A stretch of 64,000 bases of DNA from Variovorax boronicumulans (GCF_029892485.1 NZ_JARXVG010000009.1:62001-126000); one strand, 5' to 3'; positions 54,501 through 63,329 are shown, counted from the first letter of the stretch. Notes: generated by a model not told the origin, from the sequence alone. Numbers and translations: made by a program.

Positions 54501-55908
54501 GGCTGGCCTGCTCGGGCGTGAGCTGGCGGGCCAGCGCCATCGCCTCGTCGGCGCGGCCCTGCCGGCCGTACACGGCAATGAGGCCGCGCAGCGCCTGCGT
54601 GTCCGAAGGCTTGCTCTCGAGCACGCGCTTGTAGCCTTGTTCGGCCTGCGGCAGTTCGCCGGCCGCGGCGCGCAGGTCCGCCAGCGCGACCTGGCCGACG
54701 CTCTCGCGCGAATCGATGCGTACCGCGCGTTCGAGCAGCGCTTGCGCGCCGCGAGCGTCGTTCTTCTCGCGCGCGGTGCGCGCCTGGCCGACGAGGTTCC
54801 AGTAGGTGGCGCTTTGCAGCGCCGAATTCCATTTGCTGCCGCCCGAGCCGCGCGCGGCACGCTCCAGCAGCTCCTGCGCTTCGCCGAAGCGCTCCTGGCG
54901 CAGCCGCACCAGGCCCAGGCCGCCCAGGGCCTCGGGGTCGTCGGCCTTGGTGCGCAGTGCCTGCTGGAAGCGTTGCTCGGCGGTGGCCGGGTCGCCGCGG
55001 TCCAGCGCCTTGAAGCCTTCGCCCAGCGGCACCCCCGGCGAGGCGGCGGCGGTCGCCTTGCCGGTGGTCAGCGTCTCCAGGCGTGCCGATACCGCGGCGT
55101 CGTTCGGGTTGCTGGCCAGGTAGTCCTGGTAGAGCGGGATGTCTGCCGCGCGCGCGTCCAGCCAGATCAGCGCCTGGCGCCAGCTCGCGCGCGCGGCCGT
55201 ACCCACGGTGGGCTGCTTGGTCAGCTCCACCAGGCTGCGGATGCCTTCGCGCCGCGTGGGTTCGCTGTAGGTGCGCAGCTGCGCAAGGGCGAGCCTGTAG
55301 CTCGCGTTGTCGGGATGCTCCTTCACCAGCTGCTCGATGCCCTTGCGGGCCTCGTCCGCGCCTTGCGGCGTGCTGCTCAGCACCTGGTAGTACTCCAGCG
55401 CCAGCGCTTCCGGCGGCGGGCGGTTGTCGAACTGGCTGCGGTAGAGCTCCACTGCCTCTGCGCTGCGTCCCGCGCGCGCCGCCGCGCGTGCCCGCTGCAG
55501 CGTGCTGCCCTGGCCGGGTTGCTGCGCCTGTTGCGTGAGACGGGCGATGCGGCTGTCGTTGGGATGCGCGGCGCGCAGCCGCGAAATCCAGCTGCGTGCG
55601 GGCTCGGCATTGCCGCGCGACAGCTCGACCTGCGCCATGCCGTACATCGCATCGGCCGACTGCGGATCGACGCGCAGCAACTTGCGCCAGCTTTCTTCCG
55701 CAAGGTCCGCGCGGCCCTGCGTCTGCCAATAGTTGCCCTGCTCGACGAGCGCGGCGCCGGCATCCGCCTGCGCCCGCGCGGGGCTGCTCGCGCAGACGGC
55801 CGCGAGCAGGCCCAGGCAGGCCATCCATTGCGCGGCGGGAATGCGTCCCGGGCCGCGGCGCAGCCAGGGTGGACACAGCGGCGTCATGCCGTTCGGGTGG
55901 ATCGACAT
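51565..55908 (-). CDS. bcsC: Cellulose export protein BcsC (TPR plus outer-membrane barrel)
   Basis: A 1447-residue outer-membrane cellulose exporter. A signal peptide (GLLAAVCASSPARAQA) precedes about 800 residues of tetratricopeptide repeats (periplasmic scaffold), then an Ala/Pro/Tyr-rich linker (about 840-1025), then the C-terminal BCSC_C beta-barrel ending in LYLRYVFDG and a short tail. Start ATG 55908 follows GGAGA; it begins 25 bases inside bcsZ. The linker is longer and more repetitive (YPAAP, AYP, QPYP-type units) than I expect from E. coli BcsC. It is the last gene of the operon. Confidence 0.92.
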   Translation of the reverse strand: MSIHPNGMTPLCPPWLRRGPGRIPAAQWMACLGLLAAVCASSPARAQADAGAALVEQGNYWQTQGRADLAEESWRKLLRVDPQSADAMYGMAQVELSRGNAEPARSWISRLRAAHPNDSRIARLTQQAQQPGQGSTLQRARAAARAGRSAEAVELYRSQFDNRPPPEALALEYYQVLSSTPQGADEARKGIEQLVKEHPDNASYRLALAQLRTYSEPTRREGIRSLVELTKQPTVGTAARASWRQALIWLDARAADIPLYQDYLASNPNDAAVSARLETLTTGKATAAASPGVPLGEGFKALDRGDPATAEQRFQQALRTKADDPEALGGLGLVRLRQERFGEAQELLERAARGSGGSKWNSALQSATYWNLVGQARTAREKNDARGAQALLERAVRIDSRESVGQVALADLRAAAGELPQAEQGYKRVLESKPSDTQALRGLIAVYGRQGRADEAMALARQLTPEQASQLGGLRDIQVEQARAKARQQADAGDAPGAQRTLEDAMLAAPDSPWVRLDLANIYRRQGLTAEARGVMEGLLMSQPDMPDALYASALLASETGDAAGGIQYLERIPAASRTRDMAALQRRLWALSQAQRAQALARQGQVDAARQVLGQAEAALSSDMPTELWGQLAGAYAEIGDAPRALAMSRQLLARSPNPGIGDRLLYASVLLKTKQDVELSAVLRQLQPAGMTAAQRSDFDSLRIAFALRQTDALREAGNLEAAYNAMAPVLAERPDDPRAMAALARLYSAARDETQALALYQRVLQRNPADLDTLLAAAASASALRQHSEAENYVMAALKQAPDQSRVLAAAGRVYRNAGDSRKAEQYLRAAVETDSRVATGFAPGAVQGGLPPANPFAGMTGGAPGTPGPAGYPAAGGNPFAQARMQPVAYAAAPAYPPTYPAAPPAYPTNPAYPVAGAVPAAYPPGALPWNAGTPPAAAGSKGRRTASSAASSRTAAAARNTPQASAYIAAPVQPYPVAGMQPVAPVYAQAPQAYPQQAYPQSYPYGQAGGIAPLPVPGTGGSGWNAPLRTAAPTDPVAAELRELQAQRSISLTAGTVYRNSAGEAGLSQLSDFQIPIEARFPVGEGKIVVGVTPTVLDAGTPSADYPTGSRFGGGPGAAITGLQNSTSAGQQNASGVGLSVGYEGKNFGASIGTTPLGFPETNVIGNVSYAGSFGDSWNAKVDVSRRAVTDSLLSFAGAKDQRTNERWGGVVATGVRGDLGYDDGTYGVYGYAALHGITGKNVASNSRFETGGGAYLHLISSPSSKLTLGMNLGLMGYDKNLSYYTFGQGGYFSPQSFVSVAFPVDWSGRSDRLSWRLNASLGVQSFTQKESPYFPTDSGRARDAGSAAAYAASLGLSSAPFTGMYPQTSKTGLAYNLAAILEYQLAPKMFLGGSIGLNNAQNYRQLTGGLYLRYVFDGASTLGVPAGTTLRPLVSPYTPLL

Positions 55909-57098
55909 AGCAGTCTCCATGAGGGTTGCAACTGGCCGTTGCGATCGAATTCGTAGCGGCCGTCCAGCCAGGCCTGTCCGAAGATCGACAGGACCTGCTC
56001 GTAGTACGGGAGCGGCGCGGCGGGCGCCGCTGGGGACGATGTCTCGGCGCGCCCGCCCGGCAACCGGGCCGACTCGGCGGCCAGGGCATCGGGCAGCGCC
56101 TGCGCCTTCAGGTACGGCAGCAGTGCGCCGGCGAAGCCCGCGGGGCCCATGCCGCGCCCCGTGCCGGTGGCGGTGTCCACCGATTCGGGCATCGGATGGC
56201 GTTCCGCGAGCAACTGGCGCGGGCCGTTCAGGCGCTGCAGCAAGGCCTTGTGATCCGGGTCCCCGGCCGACAGCATCCCGGCCCAGAGATAGACGCGGAT
56301 GGCGTCGTAGCTGCCCACGGCGCCTTTCTCCGGATCGGCGACGAAGGCGTTGGCGGTCTGCGACCACGCACACCAGTCGGGCGCGAAGCCCTTGGGCGCG
56401 ACGGCGGCCATCAGGCGCAGGGTGTTGTCCGCCACTTCGCGCCACGGTCCGCGCGGATCGGCCTGCTGGAAGTAGCGCAGCAGCTGCAGCGGCATGTAGC
56501 TCGGGTTGAGGCGCCAGACCGGACCGCTGGCCACAGACGCGGGCCACGGCAGCAGCATGCGGCCGAGCCCGGGCAGCGCCACCACTTCGTCGCGCACCAC
56601 CAGCGCCAGCAGGCTGCGGCCGAGCCTGGCGTAGCGCGGCTCGTTCCAGAGCCGGCCGGCCTCCATGAGCGCATAGGCAATCCACAGGTCGGCATCGGAG
56701 GCCGCATTCGCATCGAGCACGCCCCAGCCGCCCTCGGGCTTCTTGCCCCATTGCCAGGCCGGCAGGTGGCTGGCCAGGCTGCCCTGCGCGAGGTTGGCTT
56801 CGGTCCAGGCGAGCACGCGCGCGAAGGTCGCCTTGTCGTCGTGGACCAGCGCGAAGAAGAGGCTGTACGACTGGCCTTCGGAGGTCGATTGCTGCTGCGG
56901 CGTGTTGAAGTCGATCACGCGGCCGTCGCGCTGGATGTGGCGCGACGCGAACGCCGCCCAGTCGGACGCGGGATGGCAGGGCGCCGCTGGCGGTGCTGCG
57001 GACGCCGTGCGGGACCCGGCCCAGCCCAGCACGGCGGCCGTGAGCAGCGGCCGCCTGCCGATGGTTGGCGGGGACGAGGGGGGTGCGGGGCGTGGCAT
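55884..57098 (-). CDS. bcsZ: Periplasmic endo-1,4-glucanase BcsZ (GH8)
   Basis: A 404-residue GH8 cellulase that trims nascent cellulose in the periplasm. A Tat-like leader (GRRPLLTAAVLGWAGSRTASA) is followed by the catalytic Glu74 in STSEGQSYSLFFAL and catalytic Asp135 in ANAASDADLWIAYAL, with the same 61-residue spacing as E. coli BcsZ from memory. GWGVLDANAASDADLW and GSYDAIRVYLWAGM are family blocks. It lies 14 bases after bcsB and overlaps the bcsC start. Confidence 0.92.
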   Translation of the reverse strand: MPRPAPPSSPPTIGRRPLLTAAVLGWAGSRTASAAPPAAPCHPASDWAAFASRHIQRDGRVIDFNTPQQQSTSEGQSYSLFFALVHDDKATFARVLAWTEANLAQGSLASHLPAWQWGKKPEGGWGVLDANAASDADLWIAYALMEAGRLWNEPRYARLGRSLLALVVRDEVVALPGLGRMLLPWPASVASGPVWRLNPSYMPLQLLRYFQQADPRGPWREVADNTLRLMAAVAPKGFAPDWCAWSQTANAFVADPEKGAVGSYDAIRVYLWAGMLSAGDPDHKALLQRLNGPRQLLAERHPMPESVDTATGTGRGMGPAGFAGALLPYLKAQALPDALAAESARLPGGRAETSSPAAPAAPLPYYEQVLSIFGQAWLDGRYEFDRNGQLQPSWRLLCRSTRTA

Positions 57099-57112
57099 GG
57101 CGGTCGATGCGT

Positions 57113-59416
57113 TCAACGCAGGCGGCGCCGGGCGCGCAGCTGCAGGCTCGCGAAAGCCACCGCGGCGCCGAGCAGGGCCAGCGCCACCACCAGCCCGGCC
57201 AGCAGCAGCGGGCTGCGCGACAGGTTCCACTGCAGCCAGGCCATCGGCGGCAGGCGGCCCACGTAGTAGACGTCTTCGCCCAGCACGCTGTGCACCTGGG
57301 TGTCGCGCACGATCGCCATGCTGCCCTGGATGCGCTTGAGCAGGTCGGGCGTCATCAGCGCGTTCAGCAGGGCCTCCTTGGAGGCCGGGTTGGTGACGGC
57401 CGCGATCACGCTGCGCCCGCTGCGCAGCGGCGACTCGAAGCCCGCCAGCACCGCGTCGCGCCCGTCGTCGCTCACGGCGATCTGCATCGCGCCCGGCAAG
57501 TCTTCGCGCTTGCGCGCGCCGATGACGAAGTCGACCGCGTTGTCGAGCCAGCTGTTGAGCCTGATCTGCGGCGAAGTGCCGTTGCGCTGCAGCGGCATCT
57601 TCGCGGCCCATTGCGCGAAGAGCGGCTGGTTCTGCAGGTTGCCGATCACCAGCAGGTCCTTGTCGGCCCACTGCGAGACGTCCGCCGAGCGGCCGACCTT
57701 CACGCGCAGCGCGGGGTAGCCGGTGGCGCGGCCGATCTGGCCGAGCAGGCCCAGGTAGGTCTCGGTGTCGGCGGCCTCGGGCTGGTCGGGCAGGACGACC
57801 GCGGTTTCCGAGAGGTCGGCCATGCGCGAGAACGGAAAGCCGCCATTGGCATAGGCCGCGAGCTCGGGCATCGCGATGTAGTGCGGGAAGCCCGACACGT
57901 CGATGGTGGAGGTCGGGTCGATCGAGCCGCGCACGTTGTCCAGCAGCGGCAGGCAGCGCCCGCCCGAAGGCTCGAAGTAGTAGTGCATGCGCAGCTGGCT
58001 GCGCGGGCCCAGGGCCAGCGGCGGCAGCATGACCTGCCTGTTTTCGGCCACCGTGCCGTCGGGCATCACCTTGACGGCCAGCGGGTTCCACCAGCGGTCC
58101 CCGGCGGGGTTGGCCGAGCGCAGCGGCAACGCGCCGATGAAGTTGTCGTCGACGTTCACGTTGAGCGTCGACTGGTCGGGCCGCACCCGCGGCGTGTAGC
58201 GGTACTGCAGGTCCAGCGGGATGCCGCGGCTGCGCCAGGTGAAGAGGTCAGGCGGCAGTTGCAGGTTCACCCGCACCACGTCGGGCGTGTAGCCCGAGAC
58301 CGTCAGGTCGGCGGCCGTGGCGAGCTCGCCCAGTTGGAGCGGCCTGTCGCTGGGCACCCAGCGCGGCGCGTCGTAGGGCTTGCGCGGCGCGGGCTCCTGG
58401 AAGGCGGTGACGCTGCTGCGATCGCCCGAGAACGCGCGGCTGTTCAGGGTCAGCGCCGCCGCGGCGGTGCGCAGTTCGGCCGGATCGCGCCCCATCACCA
58501 GCAGCAGCTTGGAAGCCGGGTCCTGCGGGTGGTCGACCACCGCCAGGGCCGGGCCCTGGATGGCCGGCAGCACGAGGTTCGGTATCTGGGTGTCGGGCAG
58601 CACGAACACCACGGCATGGCCAGCGGGCAGTTCGCCGCGCGTCACCGGGAAGGTGGCGCCGCGGTAGTCGGCCAGCGCGCCGAACCACGACGAGACGATG
58701 CCGGCCGCCTCGAGCAGCGGCGGCGACTCGGCGCCGCCGAACACGAAGGGGATGCGCGCGCGCCGCACGTCGCGGCGGTCGAAGAAAGGCTGCGGCAGCG
58801 TGGCCAGGTCGTTGGTGAGCTTGAGCGGCGACACGTTCAGCCTGAGCGTGCTCGAGGCGTCGATGCGTGCCCAGAGGCTGGTGTGGACCGGGTCTTCGCA
58901 CTCGCGCGTGTAGTGCCCGACCAACTCGATGTTGATGCGGTTGAACTCGGTGATCAGCCGCCGGTCGATCGCGATGTCCTGCGTCTGCGGCTTGCCGGCC
59001 TCGGCGCGGTTCACCGGCAGCGTGGCGACCAGCACGTCGTTCACCGTGACCTTCAGGTGCGAGAGCTCCGGAATGAGCGAGGGTGAGTACGCGTAGTTCA
59101 GCTTGAGCGACGCGGCGGTGACCAGCTCGTCCGCGCGCACGTTGAACGGAATGCCGATGGTGCCGCTGATGCCGCGCAGTTGGACCGCATAGTCGATGCC
59201 CAGCTGCGTGAGGTTGAGCTCGCGGACCGCACCGCCGGGTGCGGCGGCCGCGGCCACCGGGGTGGCCGGACGCGCCTGGGGCTGGACTTGGGGCTGCGCC
59301 CACGCGCCGCCCGTTGCCGCGGCGGCCAGGGCAAACGCCAGCACGGTGGCTCCGCGGTACGGCGCCGGGCGCGGGTGGGCCGCCACACGGCCGGGCGCTT
59401 GCAGGGAGGTCGTCAC
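57113..59416 (-). CDS. bcsB: Cellulose synthase periplasmic subunit BcsB
   Basis: A 767-residue periplasmic subunit with an N-terminal signal (VLAFALAAAATGGAWA), tandem carbohydrate-binding and flavodoxin-like domains, and a C-terminal membrane anchor (SPLLLAGLVVALALLGAAVAF). Blocks such as LGIDYAVQLRGISGTIGIPF and NRINIELVGHYTRECEDP are BcsB-like. GTG 59416 overlaps the bcsA stop (GTGA). It guides the glucan from BcsA to BcsC. Confidence 0.92.
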   Translation of the reverse strand: MTTSLQAPGRVAAHPRPAPYRGATVLAFALAAAATGGAWAQPQVQPQARPATPVAAAAAPGGAVRELNLTQLGIDYAVQLRGISGTIGIPFNVRADELVTAASLKLNYAYSPSLIPELSHLKVTVNDVLVATLPVNRAEAGKPQTQDIAIDRRLITEFNRINIELVGHYTRECEDPVHTSLWARIDASSTLRLNVSPLKLTNDLATLPQPFFDRRDVRRARIPFVFGGAESPPLLEAAGIVSSWFGALADYRGATFPVTRGELPAGHAVVFVLPDTQIPNLVLPAIQGPALAVVDHPQDPASKLLLVMGRDPAELRTAAAALTLNSRAFSGDRSSVTAFQEPAPRKPYDAPRWVPSDRPLQLGELATAADLTVSGYTPDVVRVNLQLPPDLFTWRSRGIPLDLQYRYTPRVRPDQSTLNVNVDDNFIGALPLRSANPAGDRWWNPLAVKVMPDGTVAENRQVMLPPLALGPRSQLRMHYYFEPSGGRCLPLLDNVRGSIDPTSTIDVSGFPHYIAMPELAAYANGGFPFSRMADLSETAVVLPDQPEAADTETYLGLLGQIGRATGYPALRVKVGRSADVSQWADKDLLVIGNLQNQPLFAQWAAKMPLQRNGTSPQIRLNSWLDNAVDFVIGARKREDLPGAMQIAVSDDGRDAVLAGFESPLRSGRSVIAAVTNPASKEALLNALMTPDLLKRIQGSMAIVRDTQVHSVLGEDVYYVGRLPPMAWLQWNLSRSPLLLAGLVVALALLGAAVAFASLQLRARRRLR

Positions 59417-61611
59417 ACGGGTTCCTTCGCTTCGACGGGCGGCTTCGACGACGAAACCGCGGAGGGGCGCAGCCTGGAGGTGGCAGCGCGGTAATAGTGG
59501 GCAAACATGTTGCGAAAGCCGGTCCCGCTGATGCCCACGATGTGGCCCAGCACCCGGTGGATGCCTTGCCGCGGATGGTTGCCCCAGCGCGCGGCCCAGA
59601 TGTCGGCGCGCGCCGTCGTGCATTGCACCAGGGCGCGCTCCTGGACAAGGCTCATCGGCGCGAAGTGAAGGCCGACGTGCCGTCCCTTGCTGAAGCGCAC
59701 GGTGGTGGCAAAGCGCGACTCGGCTTCACCGCGGTAGAGCGCGACCACGACGTTCGCGTCCTGCGCGAGCTGCATGTCGGCCGGCAGCTCCACGCCCAGC
59801 CCGCCGGCGGAGAAGTCGGACGTGGTGCAGCGCACCGAATGCCCGTCCGCGAAGTACAGGGTGGCCGGCACCTGCAGCGCCACGCGGGGCGCGCCGCGCA
59901 CCTGGCGCGACTCGTTGGCGGCCGCCACGCAGGCGCCCAGGATCATCAGGTTGTAGAAGGTCCACGCCAGGTTGAGCCACACGGTGGCGATGTTCTGCGG
60001 ATCGACCCAGGTCAGCCGCCACAGGCCCGCGCCCACGCCCAGGAAGTTCAGCAGCAGCAGCACCAGGCTGGGCTTGGCGATCAGGGTGTCGAAGAACTCC
60101 TCGCGCACCAGGCCGCCCTTGGCCGTCACGTTGAAGCTGCCCAGCTTGGGATTGATGAGCGCCACCAGCGTGGGCCGGAAGATGTACCAGGCCAGCACCG
60201 CCTCGTAGACCTCGTTCCACAGCAGGTAGCGAAAACGTCCCTGGATGCGGCTGTTGGTGAGGTTCGCATGCAGGATGTGCGGCAGCGCGAACGCGAAGAT
60301 CATCGAGGCCGAGGCGTGGATCACGCTCGCGCCGAAGAACAGGTAGGCCAGCGGCGCGGTCAGGTAGATCAGGCGCGGGAGGCCATACAGGAAGTGCAGC
60401 ATCGCATTCAGGTAGCACAGTCGCTGCGCCCAGTGCAGCCCGCGTCCGAAGAGCGGGTTGTCGATGCGGAAGATCTGCGCCATGCCGCGCGCCCAGCGGA
60501 TGCGCTGGCCCACGTGGCTCGAGAGGCTCTCGGTGGCCAGGCCCGCCGCCTGGGGCAGCGCCAGGTAGGCGGTGTTGTAGCCGCGGCGATGCATCTTGAG
60601 GGCGGTGTGCGCGTCTTCGGTCACGGTTTCCACCGCGACGCCGCCGACTTCCTCGACGATGGTGCGCCGGAGCACGGCGCAGGAACCGCAGAAGAAGGTG
60701 GCATTCCACAGGTCGTTGCCGTCCTGGATGAGCCCGTAGAACAGCTCGCCTTCGTTGGGCACGGTGCCGAAGGTGTCCAGGTTGCGCTCGAACGGATCGG
60801 GCGAGAAGAAGTAGTGGGGCAGCTGCACCATGCCCAGCTTCGGATCGCGCCCGAACCAGCCCATGGCGATCTGCATGAACGAGCGGGTGGGGATGTGGTC
60901 GCAATCGAAGATCGCGACGAACTCCGCGGAGGTGTTCTTCAGCGCCGCGTTGATGTTGCCGGCCTTGGCATGGCGGTTGTTGTCGCGCGTGACGTGGGTA
61001 ACGCCGACCTCTTCGCAGAACACGCGAAATTCCTCGCGCCGGCCGTCGTCCAGCACGAAGATCTTGATCTTGTCGCGCGGCCAGTCGATCGACTGGGCCG
61101 CCAGCACCGTGGGCCGCACCACCGAGATCGGCTCGTTGTAGGTGGGAATGAAGAGGTCGATGGTCGGCCACAGCGCCGTGTCTTCCGGCAGCGGCACCGG
61201 CTTGCGCTCCAGCGGCCAGGCGGTCTGCACATAGCCCAGCAGCAGCACCACGAAGGCGTACAGCTCGGCCATCAGCAGGCCCACGCCCAGCACCAGGTCC
61301 AGCGGGTTGTCCATGAACATCGTCTCGGTCACGCGCCAGTAGGCATAGCGCGAGGACACGACGACCGACAGGAAGATCATCACCAGCCCGGCAAAACGGC
61401 CCCGGAAGCGGTTCGTCACCAGCGCCGCGGCGAAGATGCCGATCGACAGCACCAGCTGCTGCTCGAAGGTCATCGGCGCGATGATCAGCGCGGGCAGCGT
61501 GACCAGCGCAACGACCCAGCCCACGAAGCGCACCGGCCACAGGCGCAGGAAGCCGGGTGCTTCGCTGGGCACGTACCCGGTGTCGCCTGTATGGCCGGTG
61601 TTGCGTTTCAT
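59413..61611 (-). CDS. bcsA: Cellulose synthase catalytic subunit BcsA
   Basis: A 732-residue inner-membrane GT2 processive glycosyltransferase that polymerises UDP-glucose. Catalytic motifs: DDG (188-190), DCD (236-238), TED (331-333) and QRIRW (369-373). Flanking membrane helices run at about 25-130 and 390-560. The C-terminal PilZ domain (about 570-680) keeps RGAPR (Arg572, Arg576) and DFSAGGLG, so c-di-GMP activation should work. ATG 61611 overlaps the bcsQ stop. The length is a little shorter than E. coli BcsA. Confidence 0.95.
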   Translation of the reverse strand: MKRNTGHTGDTGYVPSEAPGFLRLWPVRFVGWVVALVTLPALIIAPMTFEQQLVLSIGIFAAALVTNRFRGRFAGLVMIFLSVVVSSRYAYWRVTETMFMDNPLDLVLGVGLLMAELYAFVVLLLGYVQTAWPLERKPVPLPEDTALWPTIDLFIPTYNEPISVVRPTVLAAQSIDWPRDKIKIFVLDDGRREEFRVFCEEVGVTHVTRDNNRHAKAGNINAALKNTSAEFVAIFDCDHIPTRSFMQIAMGWFGRDPKLGMVQLPHYFFSPDPFERNLDTFGTVPNEGELFYGLIQDGNDLWNATFFCGSCAVLRRTIVEEVGGVAVETVTEDAHTALKMHRRGYNTAYLALPQAAGLATESLSSHVGQRIRWARGMAQIFRIDNPLFGRGLHWAQRLCYLNAMLHFLYGLPRLIYLTAPLAYLFFGASVIHASASMIFAFALPHILHANLTNSRIQGRFRYLLWNEVYEAVLAWYIFRPTLVALINPKLGSFNVTAKGGLVREEFFDTLIAKPSLVLLLLNFLGVGAGLWRLTWVDPQNIATVWLNLAWTFYNLMILGACVAAANESRQVRGAPRVALQVPATLYFADGHSVRCTTSDFSAGGLGVELPADMQLAQDANVVVALYRGEAESRFATTVRFSKGRHVGLHFAPMSLVQERALVQCTTARADIWAARWGNHPRQGIHRVLGHIVGISGTGFRNMFAHYYRAATSRLRPSAVSSSKPPVEAKEPV

Positions 61612-62414
61612 TGTGTCGTTTCCTGGCGCTGCGGCGGGGCGTGCGCGGGTGGGTGGGTAACAAGGCGGGCGAGCAATCGGTCGGCGCACACCGCGATGTC
61701 CTCGGCCGCCTTGCTCAGCGGTGCGTAGCGCCGCACGGGGAGGGCCGAGGCGAGCGCCTCCGACACTGAGGCATCCAGGTGCAGCACGCCCAGCAGCTCC
61801 GGCTGCAGGCGCGCGCGCAGCATGGCGAAGACGTCGTGGTTCAGCCGCTGGCCGGGGTCGACCTGGTTGATCACGTAGGCGCTGCCGCGGTAGTCGGCGC
61901 GGGGGCGGCAGTACTTGTCCACCATGCGCTCGACGATCGGCAGCGTGGCGAACGAACCGGCGTCGGCCAGCACCGCGACCACGCACAGGTGCGCCGCGCG
62001 CAGCGCCTGCTGCAGGTAGACCGTGGGGCCGGGCGGGGTGTCGATGATCACCACCGTGTCTTGCGGCAGCGCGAAGCGTGCGAGCGTGTCGCCCAGCCAG
62101 CCGGGGTGGCGCGCGAGATCGTGCTCGAAACCGATCTGCCGCTCGTCATCCACCGTGCCGAAAGGCAGCAGCACCACGCCGCCGTGCGCCGGACGCATCG
62201 CCTGCGCCCAGGGCAACTGGCCGGACGCCGCGGCCAGCAGGCCCTCTTCGCAGGCGCCCGGATCGTTCGCCAGGTGGAAGCGCAGCGCGTTCTGCGGGTC
62301 GAGGTCGATGGCCAGTACCTGGAACCCGCGCTCGGCCAGTGCCGTGCTCAGGTTCGCTGCAACGGTCGTCTTGCCGACACCACCCTTCGAGGAAATGACA
62401 GGAATGACGAGCAT
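61608..62414 (-). CDS. bcsQ: Cellulose biosynthesis ParA-like ATPase BcsQ
   Basis: A 268-residue cytoplasmic ATPase of the MinD/ParA superfamily. The deviant Walker A is ISSKGGVGKTTVAANLS, motif A' LAIDLDPQNAL and Walker B VVIIDTPPGPTVYLQQAL. BcsQ is needed for polar placement of cellulose synthesis in E. coli. ATG 62414 is used; GTG 62420, overlapping the bcsP stop, is an equally coupled alternative. The start of bcsA overlaps its stop. Confidence 0.9.
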   Translation of the reverse strand: MLVIPVISSKGGVGKTTVAANLSTALAERGFQVLAIDLDPQNALRFHLANDPGACEEGLLAAASGQLPWAQAMRPAHGGVVLLPFGTVDDERQIGFEHDLARHPGWLGDTLARFALPQDTVVIIDTPPGPTVYLQQALRAAHLCVVAVLADAGSFATLPIVERMVDKYCRPRADYRGSAYVINQVDPGQRLNHDVFAMLRARLQPELLGVLHLDASVSEALASALPVRRYAPLSKAAEDIAVCADRLLARLVTHPPAHAPPQRQETTQ

Positions 62415-62416
62415 CG

Positions 62417-62800
62417 TCACGTCGGCCGACGCCAGCGTGACATGGGACCTGCGGGCGGCGCGTGGCGCTGGGGATCGGCCAGTCGGGCAAAAAGAGCTTG
62501 AAGTTCGCTGGTCGCGCGGCCAGGTGCCGGGGCGTGAACGGGGGCGTGATTGAACGGTGCCGCGGCGGACGAGGGCGGCGGGGTGGGCGCGACGGGGGCA
62601 GCCGGGAGAACCGGGGCTGCGGAAAGTGCCGGCGCAGCCACCGGTGTGCGATCGATAGGGCCGCCCGACAGCAGCGGCCAGTTGTTCACGGCCTGTGCCT
62701 CGGCCTCCGGCGCATCGAATTCCTTGTAGTTGTGTGCGTCGCCGCCGAACTTGCGGAACAGGCCGGCAACATCTTCCGCGGAGCGGTCGTTCTGGCTCAT
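62417..62800 (-). CDS. bcsP: Cellulose biosynthesis protein BcsP (BcsR-like N-terminus)
   Basis: A 127-residue protein. Its first 45 residues (DVAGLFRKFGGDAHNYKEFD, AVNNWPLLSGG) resemble BcsR/BcsP; the middle is Ala/Pro-rich linker and the end has LQALFARLADPQ. Such proteins bind BcsQ or the synthase complex and help regulate it. It overlaps the bcsD stop by four bases and lies two bases before bcsQ. Assignment rests on the N-terminal match and on position between bcsD and bcsQ. Confidence 0.78.
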   Translation of the reverse strand: MSQNDRSAEDVAGLFRKFGGDAHNYKEFDAPEAEAQAVNNWPLLSGGPIDRTPVAAPALSAAPVLPAAPVAPTPPPSSAAAPFNHAPVHAPAPGRATSELQALFARLADPQRHAPPAGPMSRWRRPT

Positions 62801-63270
62801 GGCGAGGTCCTGCCCAGGCGCAACTCGACGACCGGGCCCGCCGGTTCATCGCCGCCGAGCGCTTTCACGCGCAGGGAGGAGGGCATCTGCTGGGCATCGA
62901 ACCACGCCTGATAGACACCTTCGAAGAAGCCGCTGGTCCAGCCGGTCGCGTCAGGGCCGAAGGCCATCGCGATGGGGCTGCAGGCATGGGTGATGACAAC
63001 GCAGTCGGCCTCTTCGCGCAGGCTGCTGAAGCCCCAGTCGATGCCGTCCCAGCGCGCATTGAACTGCGACTGCAGGTCATCGAGCGTCTCGCATGTGGCC
63101 ACGGGCAAGGCGTCGGCCACGCGCTGGCCGATGCGAAAGAAGAGCTGATGCAGGTCTTCAGGCGGCAGGCCGGCGCTCAACTCGGCTGCCATGCCACGGT
63201 TGAATGCCAACCACTGCGCGCTGCAGGCGCGACGTTCGTAATGCTGAGGAACGGTCTCTGCGATGTCCAT
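62797..63270 (-). CDS. bcsD: Cellulose crystallisation subunit BcsD
   Basis: A 157-residue protein, the usual length for BcsD (AxCesD type). QWLAFNRGMAAELSAGLPPEDLHQLFFRIGQRVADALPV and the C-terminal GFFEGVYQAWFDAQQMP followed by the LRVKALG strand fit the family. In Komagataeibacter BcsD forms a periplasmic or cytoplasmic octamer ring that aligns glucan chains. It is the first gene of this operon; bcsP starts inside its end. A helical inverted repeat lies upstream. Confidence 0.8.
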   Translation of the reverse strand: MDIAETVPQHYERRACSAQWLAFNRGMAAELSAGLPPEDLHQLFFRIGQRVADALPVATCETLDDLQSQFNARWDGIDWGFSSLREEADCVVITHACSPIAMAFGPDATGWTSGFFEGVYQAWFDAQQMPSSLRVKALGGDEPAGPVVELRLGRTSP

Positions 63271-63311
63271 GTTGGGGCATTGTGTTGGAGCAACTAACGA
63301 TTGGCAACGTG

Positions 63312-63329
63312 TGTGAACTTTGTTTCACA
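63312..63329. promoter_or_regulatory. Inverted repeat TGTGAA-N6-TTCACA upstream of bcsD
   Basis: Perfect 6-base arms at 63312-63317 and 63324-63329, 42 bases before the bcsD start codon, in the 207-base gap to the GGDEF gene. It looks like a dimeric regulator site. It resembles a CRP site but the TGTGA/TCACA spacing is 8, not 6, so the regulator is left open. Confidence 0.45.

Noticed and set aside
52891..55956. 1021-residue plus-strand open frame
   Set aside because: It is the antisense shadow of the bcsC TPR region; composition is Arg/Gly/Ala-rich with no domain.
63312..63329. Reading the bcsD upstream repeat as a CRP site
   Set aside because: TGTGA and TCACA are 8 bases apart rather than the 6 required.
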